Source: Cellulomonas cellasea | GTDB lineage: Bacteria > Actinomycetota > Actinomycetes > Actinomycetales > Cellulomonadaceae | Direction: 5' to 3' | NCBI RefSeq assembly: GCF_030372105.1 | Contig: NZ_JAUDBQ010000010.1 | Coordinates: forward strand, 105,589 to 169,588 | Length of the DNA: 64,000 nucleotides | In this document: in pieces, positions 17,038-25,930 of the stretch | How the letters are laid out: every line of letters begins with the position of its first letter | Numbering within the stretch: the stretch's first letter is position 1 | Program-made: the position numbers and the translations under genes | Notes under the pieces: model-generated | What the model was told of the DNA's origin: nothing | Database searches by the model: none | What the model saw: the letters and a program-made list of their open reading frames with translations, nothing else

Positions 17038-20000
17038 ATGCTGCGCAGACTTGGCATCCGCGCCAAGGTACTGGCGGTCCTCGCCGTGCCCATGATCGTG
17101 CTTCTCGCTGCCGGTGCGTACATCTCGTACGACGCGCTGCGGACCGCGCGCTCCGCGGGCGCCGCTGCGACAGTCGTCGAGGTCCTCGAGGGCTATGCGC
17201 CGCTCGGTGTGGCACTGCAGCAGGAGCGAGCGCTCTCGGTGCAGCCGGTGCGAGACGGCGCCGCGCTCGAGGAGGCGCGCAAGGCGACCAACGCCGCGCT
17301 GGCGGCCGTGAAGCCGCTGACCGCGAAGGTCGACTTCTCCCAGTTCCCCGCCGACGTCGTCGCCTCGTTCCAAGAGGCGCAGATCGCGCACAACATCAAC
17401 CTGGACACGGTGCGCGGCCTGGTCGACTCCGACGCGAACACCTCGACGGTGACCCGCGCGTACAACGAGATCATCGACGGCCAGATCACCCTGGTCAGCC
17501 AGATCGCGGACTCGCTCGAGAACCGGCAGCTCGGCCGCTACGTCGCGTCGTACCACGCGCTCACGGTGACCGCCGAGGACCTGGTCAACGAGCTCGCCCT
17601 CGGCGCCAACATCATCGCCACGCAGGGCTCCTCCCCGGCCTCGCTGCGGACCTACCAGACGCAGACCGCCTCGACGGAGCTCTCCCGTGACGCAGCCCGC
17701 GCCAAGCTCGCGTCGCTGGGCCAGCGCGCCCTGCGCCTGCCCGTGGACGACCCGACCTCATCGTTCACCCGCAAGCGCGCGCTCATCGCCGAAGCGACCC
17801 CGGGCAGCAACCTGCCGACGATCGACGACCTCAACTTCGACATCACCAAGCAGCTCACGACGATCTCCGAAGTCAGCCAGAAGGTGCTCTCCTCGGCCAA
17901 GGTCGTCGCCGCGAAGGCGTCGGACGACGCCCGGAACACCGCGCTCGTCACGATCCTCGGCGCCCTCCTGGCAGCCGTCGCGTCGTTCGCCTTCGCGATC
18001 GTCGTCTCGCGCGGCATCGTCAACCCGCTGCGACGCCTGACCGGCGCCGCCCAGGACGTCCGCGACCAGCTCCCGAAGCTCGTCGAGCAGGTCACCGTCC
18101 CCGGTGAGGGTCCCGGCCTCGAGCTCGTGCAGATCCCCGTGGACTCCTCCGACGAGGTCGGCCAGCTCGCCGCGGCGTTCAACTCCGTGAACGCCACCAC
18201 GCTGCAGGTCGCCCAGGAGCAGGCCGCGCTGCGTGGGTCCATCGCTGAGATGTTCGTCAACGTGGCCCGCCGCGACCAGGTGCTCCTCAACCGCCAGCTC
18301 TCGTTCATCGACTCGCTGGAACGTGCTGAGGAAGACCCGAACACGCTGGCCAACCTGTTCCGCCTCGACCACCTCGCCACCCGAATGCGTCGAAACGCCG
18401 AGTCGCTGCTCGTGCTCGCCGGTATCGACTCGGGCCGCCGCGTGCGCGACTCGATGCCCCTCTCGGACGTCATCCGCACCGCCTCGTCCGAGATCGAGCA
18501 GTACGACCGCATCGAGCTGGACCTGCCCATCGACCCACTGATGCACGGCTTCAACGCCCTCGGCGCCGCGCACCTCCTGGCGGAGCTGTTCGAGAACGCG
18601 ACGATCTTCTCCGAGCCGGAGACCCCGGTCGAGGTCAAGACCGGCGTCATCGGCGAGTTCGTCGTGGTGCAGGTCCTCGACCACGGCCTCGGCATGTCCG
18701 ACCAGGAGCTCGAGTCCGCGAACCTCAAGATCCGCTCGACCGCTGCGAGCGACGCGCTGGGCGCCCAGCGCCTCGGCCTCTTCGTCGTCGGCCGCATCGC
18801 GCACCGCCTGGGCGCCGAGGTCCGCCTCGCCAAGAGCCAGCGCGGCACGGGCACCGTCACCACGGTCCGCTTCCCGGTCACGCTGTTCGCGACGACCGAG
18901 AGCCCGACCTTCGGCTCGTCCCAGCAGGCCCCGCCCGTCCTGACGGCGTCCTCGGAGCCGGTGCAGGAGCGCCCCCGCCCGATCCAGGACGAGGCCCCCG
19001 TCGTCGAGGCTGTGGACCTCGCGGCGCTCACCGACGGCGAGACCTCGCTCGGCCTGCCGCGCCGCCGCCTGCGCGACGACGACTCGGGTGAGATCCCGCT
19101 GGGCAGCCCGATGCCCGGTGGCCTGCCCAAGCGGTCGGCGAAGACCTTCGACGAGGACAACATCGTCCTTCCGGCGCCCACCGAGGCCCGGCTGTCGCCT
19201 GAGCTGTCCGCCGAGTCGACCGGATGGAGCCCGGCGATCGCCGCCGCGCCGTCGGCTGGGCTCCCCAGCCGCTCCCGTGCGACGACCCCGGCATGGCAGG
19301 CCCCCGACGAGGAGCCCGCCGTCGAGGAGAAGCCGGCGCCGTCGGCCCCGGCTGAGCGCGCAGGCCTGTTCACGGGCTTCCGCGGACGCACCGAGATGCC
19401 CGCCGCCGGTCTGCCGCGGCTGTCCCCGCGTGCCGCCGCCGAGGCGCTCGCGTCACCGACGAACCCCACCTCCGAGGTCGAGCCCCCCGCTCCGCCCGCC
19501 CTGGTGCAGCGGCGCAGCGCCACCGACTTCGAGGTTCCCGGGCTGATGCCCGACGAGCCCGAGGGCGACGAGACGCAGATCTGGACGCCGTCGTGGGCGC
19601 CCGCGACGGAGGCCCCCGCGGCGTCCGAGCCCGCCGCCGCGCAGCACGTCGAGGCTCCCCATGTCGAGGCATTCGACGTGCCGCAGCTGGAGTCGCCGCA
19701 GTACGAGGCCCCGCAGTACGCGGCGCCGCAGTTCGAGGCTCCGCAGTTCGAGGCGCCCAGTGCCGACGCGTCGCAGGCCGAGGAGCAGTGGACCGCGCCC
19801 ACCTGGGACCAGCCGGTGGCGACGCCCACGTGGGAGGAGCCGACGCCTGCTTGGGAGGACGTCGCTCCGGCGCCGCAGCCCGTTGAGCCTGTCGCTGAGG
19901 CTCCTCGCACGTCCTACCCCGACTTCACCGCCTACAGCGGCTACACCGGTTGGGCCAACCCGCTCGACGAGAGCCGCCCGGCGCCGCAGTTCACCTCGCC

Positions 20001-21522
20001 GTACGCCTCGTCCTACGAGCCGGTGTCGCTCGGCTCGGGGCTCGACGAGTCCCGAGCGTGGAACGCGGGCGAGCAGGTCGAGCCGCAGCCCGCCGCCGAG
20101 CCGGCGCCCGCTTGGGAGCCGACTCCCGCGTGGGAGCCGACTGCCGACGCGACTCCCGCCTGGGAGCCGACCGCCGACGCGACGCCGCAGGCGCAGCAGT
20201 GGCAGGGCGACGCGCCGCAGGCGCAGCCGTGGCAGGAGGACGCCCCCGCCGAGTCGCTGTGGGCCGCGCCCGAGCAGCCCGCCGAGCCGTCCTGGCAGCA
20301 GCAGGCGCCGCAGTGGGACGACGTCCCGGCGCCCGCGGCTGACACGCCGTGGCAGCCGACCTCCATCGAGAGCAGCACGCCCTCCTGGGGTCGCCGTGGG
20401 GAGTCGCAGGCACAGCCCGAGCCGGTCGTCGAGAACGCCTGGCAGCAGCCCGTCCCCGGCCTGGTCGAGGACGAGCCCGAGCCTGTCGTGTACCGCGAGC
20501 GTGACACGTACGCCCAGACGGAGATGTTCACCCCCGTCGAGGCCGAGCTCGTCGCCGAGGCGCACGCGGTGGAGCCCGTCGTCCAGCACGAGCCCCAGGT
20601 TCCGACGTGGGCGCCCGCCATGCCGATGTCGGCTGGCCCCGCGCCGGCCTTCAACGACCTGGTCCAGGGTGGCCAGGACGAGCAGGACGCCAAGGGCCGC
20701 CGTCGCTGGAGCCTGTTCGGCCGCCGCAAGGCAGATGGCTCGCCCGAGTCGCAGCCCACGTCGTCGGTGCCGTCGTTCCACCCGGACCCGCCGGCCGCTC
20801 CCGTGCCCGCTCCGGGCTCGATCGCGCCCCGGCAGTCGGCGTGGTCGATGGACCCCGTCGCACCCGTGCAGCAGCCAGCGGCCCCGGACGCCGGACCGGT
20901 CAGCCGCGCCCCGGCGCAGCCGCCCGTCGCCGAGCCGCAGGGTTGGACGCCGCCGCCCACGCTGCCGGAGGAGCGGCCCGCCGCCGCGCACACGCCGCAG
21001 CAGGTGTCGTCGTTCTTCCGCCCGCAGGGCCCGGCCGCGACCGCTCCCGCGTCGTGGACTCCGCCCGAGTGGACCGGCCGGGCGCCTGCAGCCCCGGCAG
21101 CCGGGCCGGCGGAGTCGCCGCGCTCGTCACCGCCCTCGGCGGCGCCGCGGATCGGCGCGCTGGACGACGAGGTCGCCGCGATGCTCGCCCTGCGGTCCGA
21201 CATCCAGGAGCAGGCGCTCTCCGAGCTCAGCCAGCTCTCCGCCTACCGCCCCAGTGCGGTCAACGGCTCGACCGGCTCCCCGTCGCTCACCAAGCGGGTT
21301 CCGGTCGCGATCCCCGAGTCACCGCCCCTGGTGACCCAGGAGGCCACCGGGGCCACCGGCCGGGATGCCGAGGAGCTGCGCACGCGGCTGTCGAGCTTCC
21401 AGTCCGGGACGTCGAGGGGACGTCGAGCGGCGGAAGCGCCGATCGACTCGCCGAACCGTCACGAATCCGATCCGCTGGTCGATCAGGATCAGCACAGCAC
21501 CCCGCCGTCCCCGACATGGTGA
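17038..21522 (+). CDS. cvnA: Conservon sensor histidine-kinase-like protein (CvnA) with very long disordered tail
   Basis: This 1494-residue membrane protein is the sensor of a cvnABCD conservon. Two helices (about residues 8-32 and 300-325) bracket a nitrate-sensor-like extracytoplasmic domain. HAMP follows, then a kinase region with LFRLDHLATRMRRNAESLLV, an N-box LLAELFENATIFSEPE, and the glycine segments VLDHGLGMSDQELES and RGTGTVTTVRFPV. The phospho-accepting His of ordinary kinases is not obvious, as is usual in this family. From about residue 625 to the end, nearly 870 residues are low-complexity, rich in Pro, Ala, Glu, Gln and Trp, with tandem repeats at 19681-19755 and 20125-20184. 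GAGG precedes the ATG. Confidence 0.9.
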   Translation: MLRRLGIRAKVLAVLAVPMIVLLAAGAYISYDALRTARSAGAAATVVEVLEGYAPLGVALQQERALSVQPVRDGAALEEARKATNAALAAVKPLTAKVDFSQFPADVVASFQEAQIAHNINLDTVRGLVDSDANTSTVTRAYNEIIDGQITLVSQIADSLENRQLGRYVASYHALTVTAEDLVNELALGANIIATQGSSPASLRTYQTQTASTELSRDAARAKLASLGQRALRLPVDDPTSSFTRKRALIAEATPGSNLPTIDDLNFDITKQLTTISEVSQKVLSSAKVVAAKASDDARNTALVTILGALLAAVASFAFAIVVSRGIVNPLRRLTGAAQDVRDQLPKLVEQVTVPGEGPGLELVQIPVDSSDEVGQLAAAFNSVNATTLQVAQEQAALRGSIAEMFVNVARRDQVLLNRQLSFIDSLERAEEDPNTLANLFRLDHLATRMRRNAESLLVLAGIDSGRRVRDSMPLSDVIRTASSEIEQYDRIELDLPIDPLMHGFNALGAAHLLAELFENATIFSEPETPVEVKTGVIGEFVVVQVLDHGLGMSDQELESANLKIRSTAASDALGAQRLGLFVVGRIAHRLGAEVRLAKSQRGTGTVTTVRFPVTLFATTESPTFGSSQQAPPVLTASSEPVQERPRPIQDEAPVVEAVDLAALTDGETSLGLPRRRLRDDDSGEIPLGSPMPGGLPKRSAKTFDEDNIVLPAPTEARLSPELSAESTGWSPAIAAAPSAGLPSRSRATTPAWQAPDEEPAVEEKPAPSAPAERAGLFTGFRGRTEMPAAGLPRLSPRAAAEALASPTNPTSEVEPPAPPALVQRRSATDFEVPGLMPDEPEGDETQIWTPSWAPATEAPAASEPAAAQHVEAPHVEAFDVPQLESPQYEAPQYAAPQFEAPQFEAPSADASQAEEQWTAPTWDQPVATPTWEEPTPAWEDVAPAPQPVEPVAEAPRTSYPDFTAYSGYTGWANPLDESRPAPQFTSPYASSYEPVSLGSGLDESRAWNAGEQVEPQPAAEPAPAWEPTPAWEPTADATPAWEPTADATPQAQQWQGDAPQAQPWQEDAPAESLWAAPEQPAEPSWQQQAPQWDDVPAPAADTPWQPTSIESSTPSWGRRGESQAQPEPVVENAWQQPVPGLVEDEPEPVVYRERDTYAQTEMFTPVEAELVAEAHAVEPVVQHEPQVPTWAPAMPMSAGPAPAFNDLVQGGQDEQDAKGRRRWSLFGRRKADGSPESQPTSSVPSFHPDPPAAPVPAPGSIAPRQSAWSMDPVAPVQQPAAPDAGPVSRAPAQPPVAEPQGWTPPPTLPEERPAAAHTPQQVSSFFRPQGPAATAPASWTPPEWTGRAPAAPAAGPAESPRSSPPSAAPRIGALDDEVAAMLALRSDIQEQALSELSQLSAYRPSAVNGSTGSPSLTKRVPVAIPESPPLVTQEATGATGRDAEELRTRLSSFQSGTSRGRRAAEAPIDSPNRHESDPLVDQDQHSTPPSPTW
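19681..19755 (+). repeat. Five tandem 15-bp repeats inside cvnA
   Basis: Five consecutive 15-bp units beginning CCGCAG encode variants of PQ-Y/F/L-EAP. Units start at 19681, 19696, 19711, 19726 and 19741. They lie in the disordered tail of CvnA. Confidence 0.85.
20125..20184 (+). repeat. Two tandem 30-bp repeats inside cvnA
   Basis: Two 30-bp units (20125-20154, 20155-20184) encode PAWEPTADAT; a partial copy precedes them from about 20106. Confidence 0.85.
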
Positions 21523-21568
21523 CGCATCAGTACGCAGTCAACCCCGGCTGCCACCGCAAGGAGGAAGT

Positions 21569-22018
21569 GTGACAGCGCTCAGCACCGAGGCAGCCAACTT
21601 CGGCTGGCTCCTGGACAACTTCGTCCGGACCGTGCCCGGGACCCGGCATACGCTGGTCGTTTCCGCCGACGGTCTCCTCATGGCCATGTCGGAGCAGCTC
21701 GACCGCACCAGCGGCGACCAGCTCTCCGCGATTGTCTCCGGCATGTCGAGCCTGACCCGTGGCGCCTCGCGGCAGCTGCGCGCAGGGGAGGTCCGGCAGG
21801 CCATCGTCGAGATGGACAACCTGTTCCTCTTCCTCATGAGCGTCTCCAACGGGTCGGTCCTCGCGGTCGTCGCCGAGGCGAGCTGCGACGTCGGCCTGAT
21901 CGGCTACGAGATGGCGATGCTCGTCTCGCGCACCGAGGCGACGCTGACCCCGCAGCTCATCAGCGAGATGCGCGGCCAGCTCCCCATCGATGGCGCCACC
22001 CGGGCGCCGGTGGCGTGA
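21569..22018 (+). CDS. cvnB: Roadblock/LC7 domain protein (CvnB)
   Basis: The 149-residue protein is a single roadblock/LC7 domain. FGWLLDNFVRTVPGTRHTLV and the segment VVSADGLLMAMS are characteristic of the MglB-like conservon member. In conservons this protein works with the GTPase CvnD and the sensor CvnA at the membrane. The GTG at 21569 is preceded by a strong AAGGAGG at 21558-21564. It lies 46 bp after cvnA and 7 bp before cvnC, so the four genes form one operon. Confidence 0.92.
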   Translation: MTALSTEAANFGWLLDNFVRTVPGTRHTLVVSADGLLMAMSEQLDRTSGDQLSAIVSGMSSLTRGASRQLRAGEVRQAIVEMDNLFLFLMSVSNGSVLAVVAEASCDVGLIGYEMAMLVSRTEATLTPQLISEMRGQLPIDGATRAPVA

Positions 22019-22025
22019 TCTGACG

Positions 22026-22403
22026 ATGAGCGACCACGTGGAGTACGAGGCCCGCACGGTCCGGCCCTATGCCGTGACCGGGGGCCGCGTGCGCTCGGCG
22101 CGATCCGACCTGCCTCTCGAGGCGCTGGTCGAGGTCATGCCGGGCGCCGTCTCGAGCCAAGGGCTGCCCCCCGAGAAGCGGGCGATCCTTCAGCACGCAG
22201 CGCACACCTATATCTCCGTCGCCGAGCTCTCGGCCCTGCTGCACCTGCCGCTCGGCGTGGTGCGGATCCTGGTGGCCGACCTGGCCGACGCGAAGTACAT
22301 CCGTGTGCACACGTCCACGCCGGTGGAGGTCAACACCGGCCAGTCCCCTGCCCTTTCACTGAGCGTGCTGGAGAGTGTTCTCAATGGCATTTCCGCCCTC
22401 TGA
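22026..22403 (+). CDS. cvnC: DUF742 domain protein (CvnC)
   Basis: The 125-residue protein has the DUF742 pattern: RTVRPYAVTGGRVRS near the N-terminus, LPPEKRAILQHA in the middle, then a helix-turn-helix-like segment SVAELSALLHLPLGVVRILV. DUF742 members are the third conservon component, thought to bridge the roadblock protein and GTPase; some resemble winged-helix proteins. The ATG lies 7 nt after the cvnB stop. The 3' end overlaps cvnD by 20 nt. Confidence 0.92.
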   Translation: MSDHVEYEARTVRPYAVTGGRVRSARSDLPLEALVEVMPGAVSSQGLPPEKRAILQHAAHTYISVAELSALLHLPLGVVRILVADLADAKYIRVHTSTPVEVNTGQSPALSLSVLESVLNGISAL

Positions 22404-22992
22404 CGCCGCTGTGGCCACGACGGCCGCTCCGGGCAACGTCGCCCCCACAGTCGTCAAGATCGTCGTCGCGGGCGGCTTCGCCGTCGGCAAGACGACCTTC
22501 ATCGGGTCCATCTCCGACATCGAGCCGCTGAACACCGAGGCGGCCATGACGGAGCACTCAGTCGGCGTCGACGACGCCGGCGGGGTCTCGGACCGCAAGA
22601 CCACCACCACGGTGGCGATGGACTTCGGTCGCATCGCCCTGCCGGGGTCGTTGTGGCTCTACCTGTTCGGCACGCCGGGCCAGGACCGCTTCCTCTTCAT
22701 GTGGGACGACCTGGTGCGCGGTGCGATCGGCGCGGTCGTCCTGGTGGACACCGACCGGCTCGACCAGTGCTTCCCGGCCGTCGACTACTTCGAGAGCCGC
22801 GGCATCCCGTTCGTCGTGGGGGTCAACTGCTTCGACGGCGTCGCCAAGCACCAGCTTGACGACGTCCGCGAGGCGCTCGCCATCCCGGCGCACGTCCCCG
22901 TCCTCTACACCGACGCCCGTTCGCGGGCGGCCACGAAGCACGCGCTCATCGCGCTGGTGCAGCTGGCGATGGAGCGGCTGCGCGGCGCCTGA
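22384..22992 (+). CDS. cvnD: Small Ras-like GTPase of the conservon (CvnD)
   Basis: The 202-residue ATP/GTP-binding protein has its P-loop as GGFAVGKT at residues 30-37. The second motif area contains LFGTPGQDRFLFMWDDL (Walker B-like GTPGQ), and VVGVNCFDG replaces the canonical NKxD. This is the MglA-like fourth conservon component. The ATG at 22384 follows a GGAGAG site by about 9 nt; an in-frame GTG at 22375 would overlap that site. A strong terminator hairpin at 23005-23042 ends the operon. Confidence 0.92.
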   Translation: MAFPPSDAAVATTAAPGNVAPTVVKIVVAGGFAVGKTTFIGSISDIEPLNTEAAMTEHSVGVDDAGGVSDRKTTTTVAMDFGRIALPGSLWLYLFGTPGQDRFLFMWDDLVRGAIGAVVLVDTDRLDQCFPAVDYFESRGIPFVVGVNCFDGVAKHQLDDVREALAIPAHVPVLYTDARSRAATKHALIALVQLAMERLRGA

Positions 22993-23004
22993 CGCACCGC
23001 CCGT

Positions 23005-23042
23005 CCTCCGGCCGGCCTGCCCTCGTGGTGGCCGGCCGGAGG
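23005..23042 (+). terminator. Terminator hairpin of the conservon operon
   Basis: CCTCCGGCCGGCC (23005-23017) pairs perfectly with GGCCGGCCGGAGG (23030-23042) around a 12-nt loop, 12 nt after the cvnD stop. Confidence 0.7.
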
Positions 23043-23075
23043 TGTGTCCTGCCCCTGACCTCGGGGTTCGCTGGC

Positions 23076-23081
23076 TAGGGT
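23076..23081 (+). promoter_or_regulatory. -10 element for leaderless PIN gene
   Basis: TAGGGT is followed after 6 nt by the GTG at 23088. Confidence 0.5.
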
Positions 23082-23087
23082 GACGCC

Positions 23088-23564
23088 GTGCGGGTCTACG
23101 TCGATGGATCGGCGCTCACCCGGTACCTCGATGACGTGCGCGGGTCGGCGCAGTTCCGCGCATGGGCACAACCGCTCGAGGCCGACCTGCTGGTCAGCGT
23201 GGTCTCCCGCGCCGAAGTGCGTGTCGCCACCCTGCACACCACCTCCGCACAGCGGGTGCGTGCCCGCGACGACCTCGACCGCATCGAGGTGCTGCGCCTC
23301 AGCGACCAAGCCCTCGGCTGGGCCACGAACGTCACCGGCGTGCTCAGCCCGTTCGCAGCCGTCCACCTGGGCATGGCCATGACCCACCGCGACGTGCGCG
23401 CCGTCGCCACCTACCACGGGCGCCTCGCCCGGCTCGCGGCGCTGCACGGGCTCCAGGTGGTCTCCCCGGGGCTGCCCGACGGCTGGTGGGAGCAGCACTC
23501 GGCGCCCACGCGGCCCAGGGTTCCCGTCCCGGTGGGCGGAGCCGAGCCGACCCGCCCCGGCTGA
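23088..23564 (+). CDS. PIN domain protein, VapC-like, with degenerate acidic site
   Basis: The 158-residue protein begins MRVYVDGSALTRYL, the standard PIN start with Asp6, and has Glu43 in VVSRAEVRV. The later acidic positions look lost: the usual LDAxH segment reads FAAVHLG (Ala90 in place of Asp), and the usual TYD reads TYH (His110). If so, the metal site of a VapC ribonuclease is incomplete. No VapB-like antitoxin ORF is adjacent. A leaderless TAGGGT promoter supports the GTG start. It may be an RNA-binding or structural PIN relative rather than an active toxin. Confidence 0.75.
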   Translation: MRVYVDGSALTRYLDDVRGSAQFRAWAQPLEADLLVSVVSRAEVRVATLHTTSAQRVRARDDLDRIEVLRLSDQALGWATNVTGVLSPFAAVHLGMAMTHRDVRAVATYHGRLARLAALHGLQVVSPGLPDGWWEQHSAPTRPRVPVPVGGAEPTRPG

Positions 23565-23587
23565 CGTGCCAGAATGTCCGCGCACCA

Positions 23588-23677
23588 GGAGGGCTGGCTG
23601 AGCGGCCGAAAGCGACGGTCTTGAAAACCGTTAGTGCGGTGACCCCGTACTCAAGGGTTCGAATCCCTTGCCCTCCG
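23588..23677 (+). tRNA. tRNA-Ser (anticodon TGA)
   Basis: The acceptor stem pairs GGAGGGC (23588-23594) with GCCCTCC (23670-23676), with discriminator G at 23677. The anticodon arm ACGGT-CTTGAAA-ACCGT has anticodon TGA. A long variable arm and GGTTCGAAT in the T loop confirm a class II tRNA of 90 nt. The 3' CCA is not encoded. Confidence 0.95.
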
Positions 23678-23716
23678 CTCTTACCGGGACACCGCTGGCT
23701 CAGCCATGCTGGGCGC

Positions 23717-24301
23717 GTGCCCCGGACGACGACCGACACCGTTCCGCGCGGCCGGCTGAGCGGCCTAGGGCAGCCCGTTCTCGAGAGCGGGACGTGCACG
23801 CTTCGACCGTGGCGCGCCTCCGACCAAGCCAGCGTGGTCGCGGCGTTCGACGACCCGGACATCCGGCGCTGGCACGCCCGCTCGATGACTGCCGAGGAGG
23901 CCGCCGCGTGGATCGCGCACTGGCCCGATCGATGGCGCGCCGAGACCGGCGCCGGCTGGGCGCTGGCCGTCAACGATGAGCCGGTCGGGCAGATCAGCCT
24001 GCGCCACCTGAATCACGCGGACGGGGTCTCCGACGTCTCCTACTGGGTCATGCCCGCCTTCCGGGGCAGAGGTGTCGCCTCGGCGGCGTTGGGCACGCTG
24101 GCGGTGTGGGCGTTCGACGTCCTCGGCCTGCATCGGATCTTCGTCGACCACTCCACCCGGAACCCGGCCTCATGTGCCGTGGCCACGCGCGCGGGCTTCC
24201 GGCTCGAGGGCACGAAACGCGAGGACGCGCTGCACGCCGACGGCTGGCACGACATGCACCTCCACGCGCGCCTCGCCGCGGACGTGGCGCCCGCGGGTTG
24301 A
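23717..24301 (+). CDS. GNAT family N-acetyltransferase (RimJ/RimL-like)
   Basis: The 194-residue protein has the RimJ/RimL-type opening SGTCTLRPWRASDQASVV. The acetyl-CoA motif is VMPAFRGRGVASAALGTLAV, and the C-terminal NPASCAVATRAGFRLEGTKR is diagnostic of this branch. The substrate may be a protein N-terminus, an amino acid or an antibiotic; it cannot be told. The GTG at 23717 is the most plausible start: it lies just after the tRNA and follows a weak CATGCT hexamer at leaderless spacing. Confidence 0.83.
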   Translation: MPRTTTDTVPRGRLSGLGQPVLESGTCTLRPWRASDQASVVAAFDDPDIRRWHARSMTAEEAAAWIAHWPDRWRAETGAGWALAVNDEPVGQISLRHLNHADGVSDVSYWVMPAFRGRGVASAALGTLAVWAFDVLGLHRIFVDHSTRNPASCAVATRAGFRLEGTKREDALHADGWHDMHLHARLAADVAPAG

Positions 24302-24358
24302 GCCGGGGAGTCGGGTGGGGTCGGACGTCCCTGCGGGGGGTAGTGGGGCGCCCTCACA

Positions 24359-25648
24359 ATGGTGCGCGTGCCACTGGAACCGAATGATGACGAGCTCGAG
24401 CTGATCCGGCAGTCCGGAGTGGCGCTCCGGGTGGGCAGGCTCAGCCTCGCCTCCGGTACCGGCAGCTACCGGGTGAAGTCGTCGATGGCGAGGGTCGCCC
24501 GCGCGCTGGGCATCGAGCGGCATGAGGCGCATGTGACGCTCACCGAGATCACCACCACCTCGCACCGGGGGCGCAGCTTCCGGACGGAGGTGGCGGAGGT
24601 GCGGTCGATCGGCATCAACGCCGACCGGCTCTCTGCGCTGGAGACGATGGTGTCGAGCCTCGACGCGGCGCACCGGGAGACGGGCCAGACAGCGCGGGTG
24701 GATGACGTCAACCGGCGGCTCGACCAGATCGCGGCGCGGCCCCCGCTGTACCCGGCGCTGTTGAACGCGCTGTGGTCGTCGATCGCGTGTGCGGCGTTCG
24801 CGTTCCTCAACAACGGCGGCGTGATCGAGCTGTGCGGGGTGTTCCTGGGCGCCGGGCTGGGCCAGCTCGCGCGTCGAGCGATGCTGCACAAGGGGTACAA
24901 CCAGTTCGGTGTGACGATGCTCGCGGCGACTGTGGCGTGCTTCGTGTACTTGGGCTTCGTCGTCACGTTGTCGACGCTGGGCCTGACGGACTCGCAGCAC
25001 CAGGCGGGGTACGTCTCGGCGGTGCTCTTCCTCATCCCGGGGTTCGCGCTGGTCACGGGCGCCCTGGACCTCGCGAAACTGGACTTCTCCGCGGGGGTCG
25101 CGCGGCTCGTCTACGCGTTGATGCTGCTGACGTCGGCGGCCCTCGCCGTGTGGGGGGTGTCGACGGCGGTCGGCCTGACGCCGGACCTCACGAGCCCGAT
25201 CGACGTGGCGCCCTGGGTGTTGCTGGTGCTGCGCCTCGTCGCGAGCTTCTTCGGGGTACTGGGCTTCGCGCTCATGTTCAACAGCCCGTGGCGGATGGCG
25301 GTGGGCGCCGCCAGCGTGGGGATGGTCGCGAACGTGGTGCGCATCGAGCTGGTCGACGCGGGCTTCGTGGTGCAAGGCGCGGCTGCTGTGGCGGCGCTGC
25401 TCGTCGGGCTGTTGGCCGCCTGGGTGGCCCCGCGTCTGCGCGTCCCCCGCATCACCATCTCGGTGCCGGCCGTGGTGATCATGGTGCCCGGCGTCACCGC
25501 CTACCGGGCCGTCTTCCACCTCTCCAACGGCAACACCACGGAGGCCCTCGCGTACGGCGTGCAGGCGGCCTTGGTGGTGACGGCGATCTCCATCGGGCTC
25601 GCTGTGGCGCGCATGCTGACCGACAAGGCGTGGGCGTTCGAGCGCTGA
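24359..25648 (+). CDS. Threonine/serine exporter family protein (ThrE-like)
   Basis: The 429-residue membrane protein combines the DUF1212 (ThrE N-terminal) region, which has a soluble start of about 130 residues (ASGTGSYRVKSSMARVARAL) before five helices, with a ThrE_2-like C-terminal five-helix half. That half contains RLRVPRITISVPAVVIMVPG followed by VTAYRAV, the conserved MVPG motif. Known relatives export threonine and serine across the inner membrane. In many bacteria the two halves are separate; here they are fused, as in Corynebacterium ThrE. It is followed by tRNA-Ser(GCT) with no clear terminator between. Confidence 0.87.
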   Translation: MVRVPLEPNDDELELIRQSGVALRVGRLSLASGTGSYRVKSSMARVARALGIERHEAHVTLTEITTTSHRGRSFRTEVAEVRSIGINADRLSALETMVSSLDAAHRETGQTARVDDVNRRLDQIAARPPLYPALLNALWSSIACAAFAFLNNGGVIELCGVFLGAGLGQLARRAMLHKGYNQFGVTMLAATVACFVYLGFVVTLSTLGLTDSQHQAGYVSAVLFLIPGFALVTGALDLAKLDFSAGVARLVYALMLLTSAALAVWGVSTAVGLTPDLTSPIDVAPWVLLVLRLVASFFGVLGFALMFNSPWRMAVGAASVGMVANVVRIELVDAGFVVQGAAAVAALLVGLLAAWVAPRLRVPRITISVPAVVIMVPGVTAYRAVFHLSNGNTTEALAYGVQAALVVTAISIGLAVARMLTDKAWAFER

Positions 25649-25700
25649 TCAGCAGCCACTTTGCCGCAAGCCGACCTGGCCAGGTAGCCTGTGCGAGCCT

Positions 25701-25789
25701 GGAGACGTCGCATAGCCAGGTCTAGTGCGCGACCCTGCTAAGGTCGTGAAGGGGCAACCCTTCCGTGGGTTCAAATCCCACCGTCTCCG
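25701..25789 (+). tRNA. tRNA-Ser (anticodon GCT)
   Basis: The acceptor stem pairs GGAGACG (25701-25707) with CGTCTCC (25782-25788), discriminator G at 25789. The anticodon arm CGACC-CTGCTAA-GGTCG gives anticodon GCT. The long variable arm (GAAGGGGCAACCCTTC) marks a class II tRNA of 89 nt. No encoded CCA. Confidence 0.95.
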
Positions 25790-25827
25790 CTGTGAGGGGC
25801 CGCAAGGCTCCTCAGCACGACCGATGA

Positions 25828-25855
25828 CCCCGTCCTGATTCTCAGGGCGGGGTTT
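25828..25855 (+). terminator. Rho-independent terminator after tRNA-Ser(GCT)
   Basis: CCCCGTCCTG (25828-25837) pairs with CAGGGCGGGG (25843-25852) with one G-T wobble, a 5-nt loop, and a following TTT. Confidence 0.8.
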
Positions 25856-25930
25856 CGCGTTCTCTGGGATCGGCTTCGGGGGCTTCTGGGGCGCTATCGG
25901 CAGGTGGGGCTTCCCCTTGCACGCGTCAAC

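Noticed and set aside
17652..19910. 752-codon minus-strand frame antisense to cvnA
   Set aside because: Ser/Arg/Ala-rich composition without domains; the plus strand encodes a complete conserved sensor.
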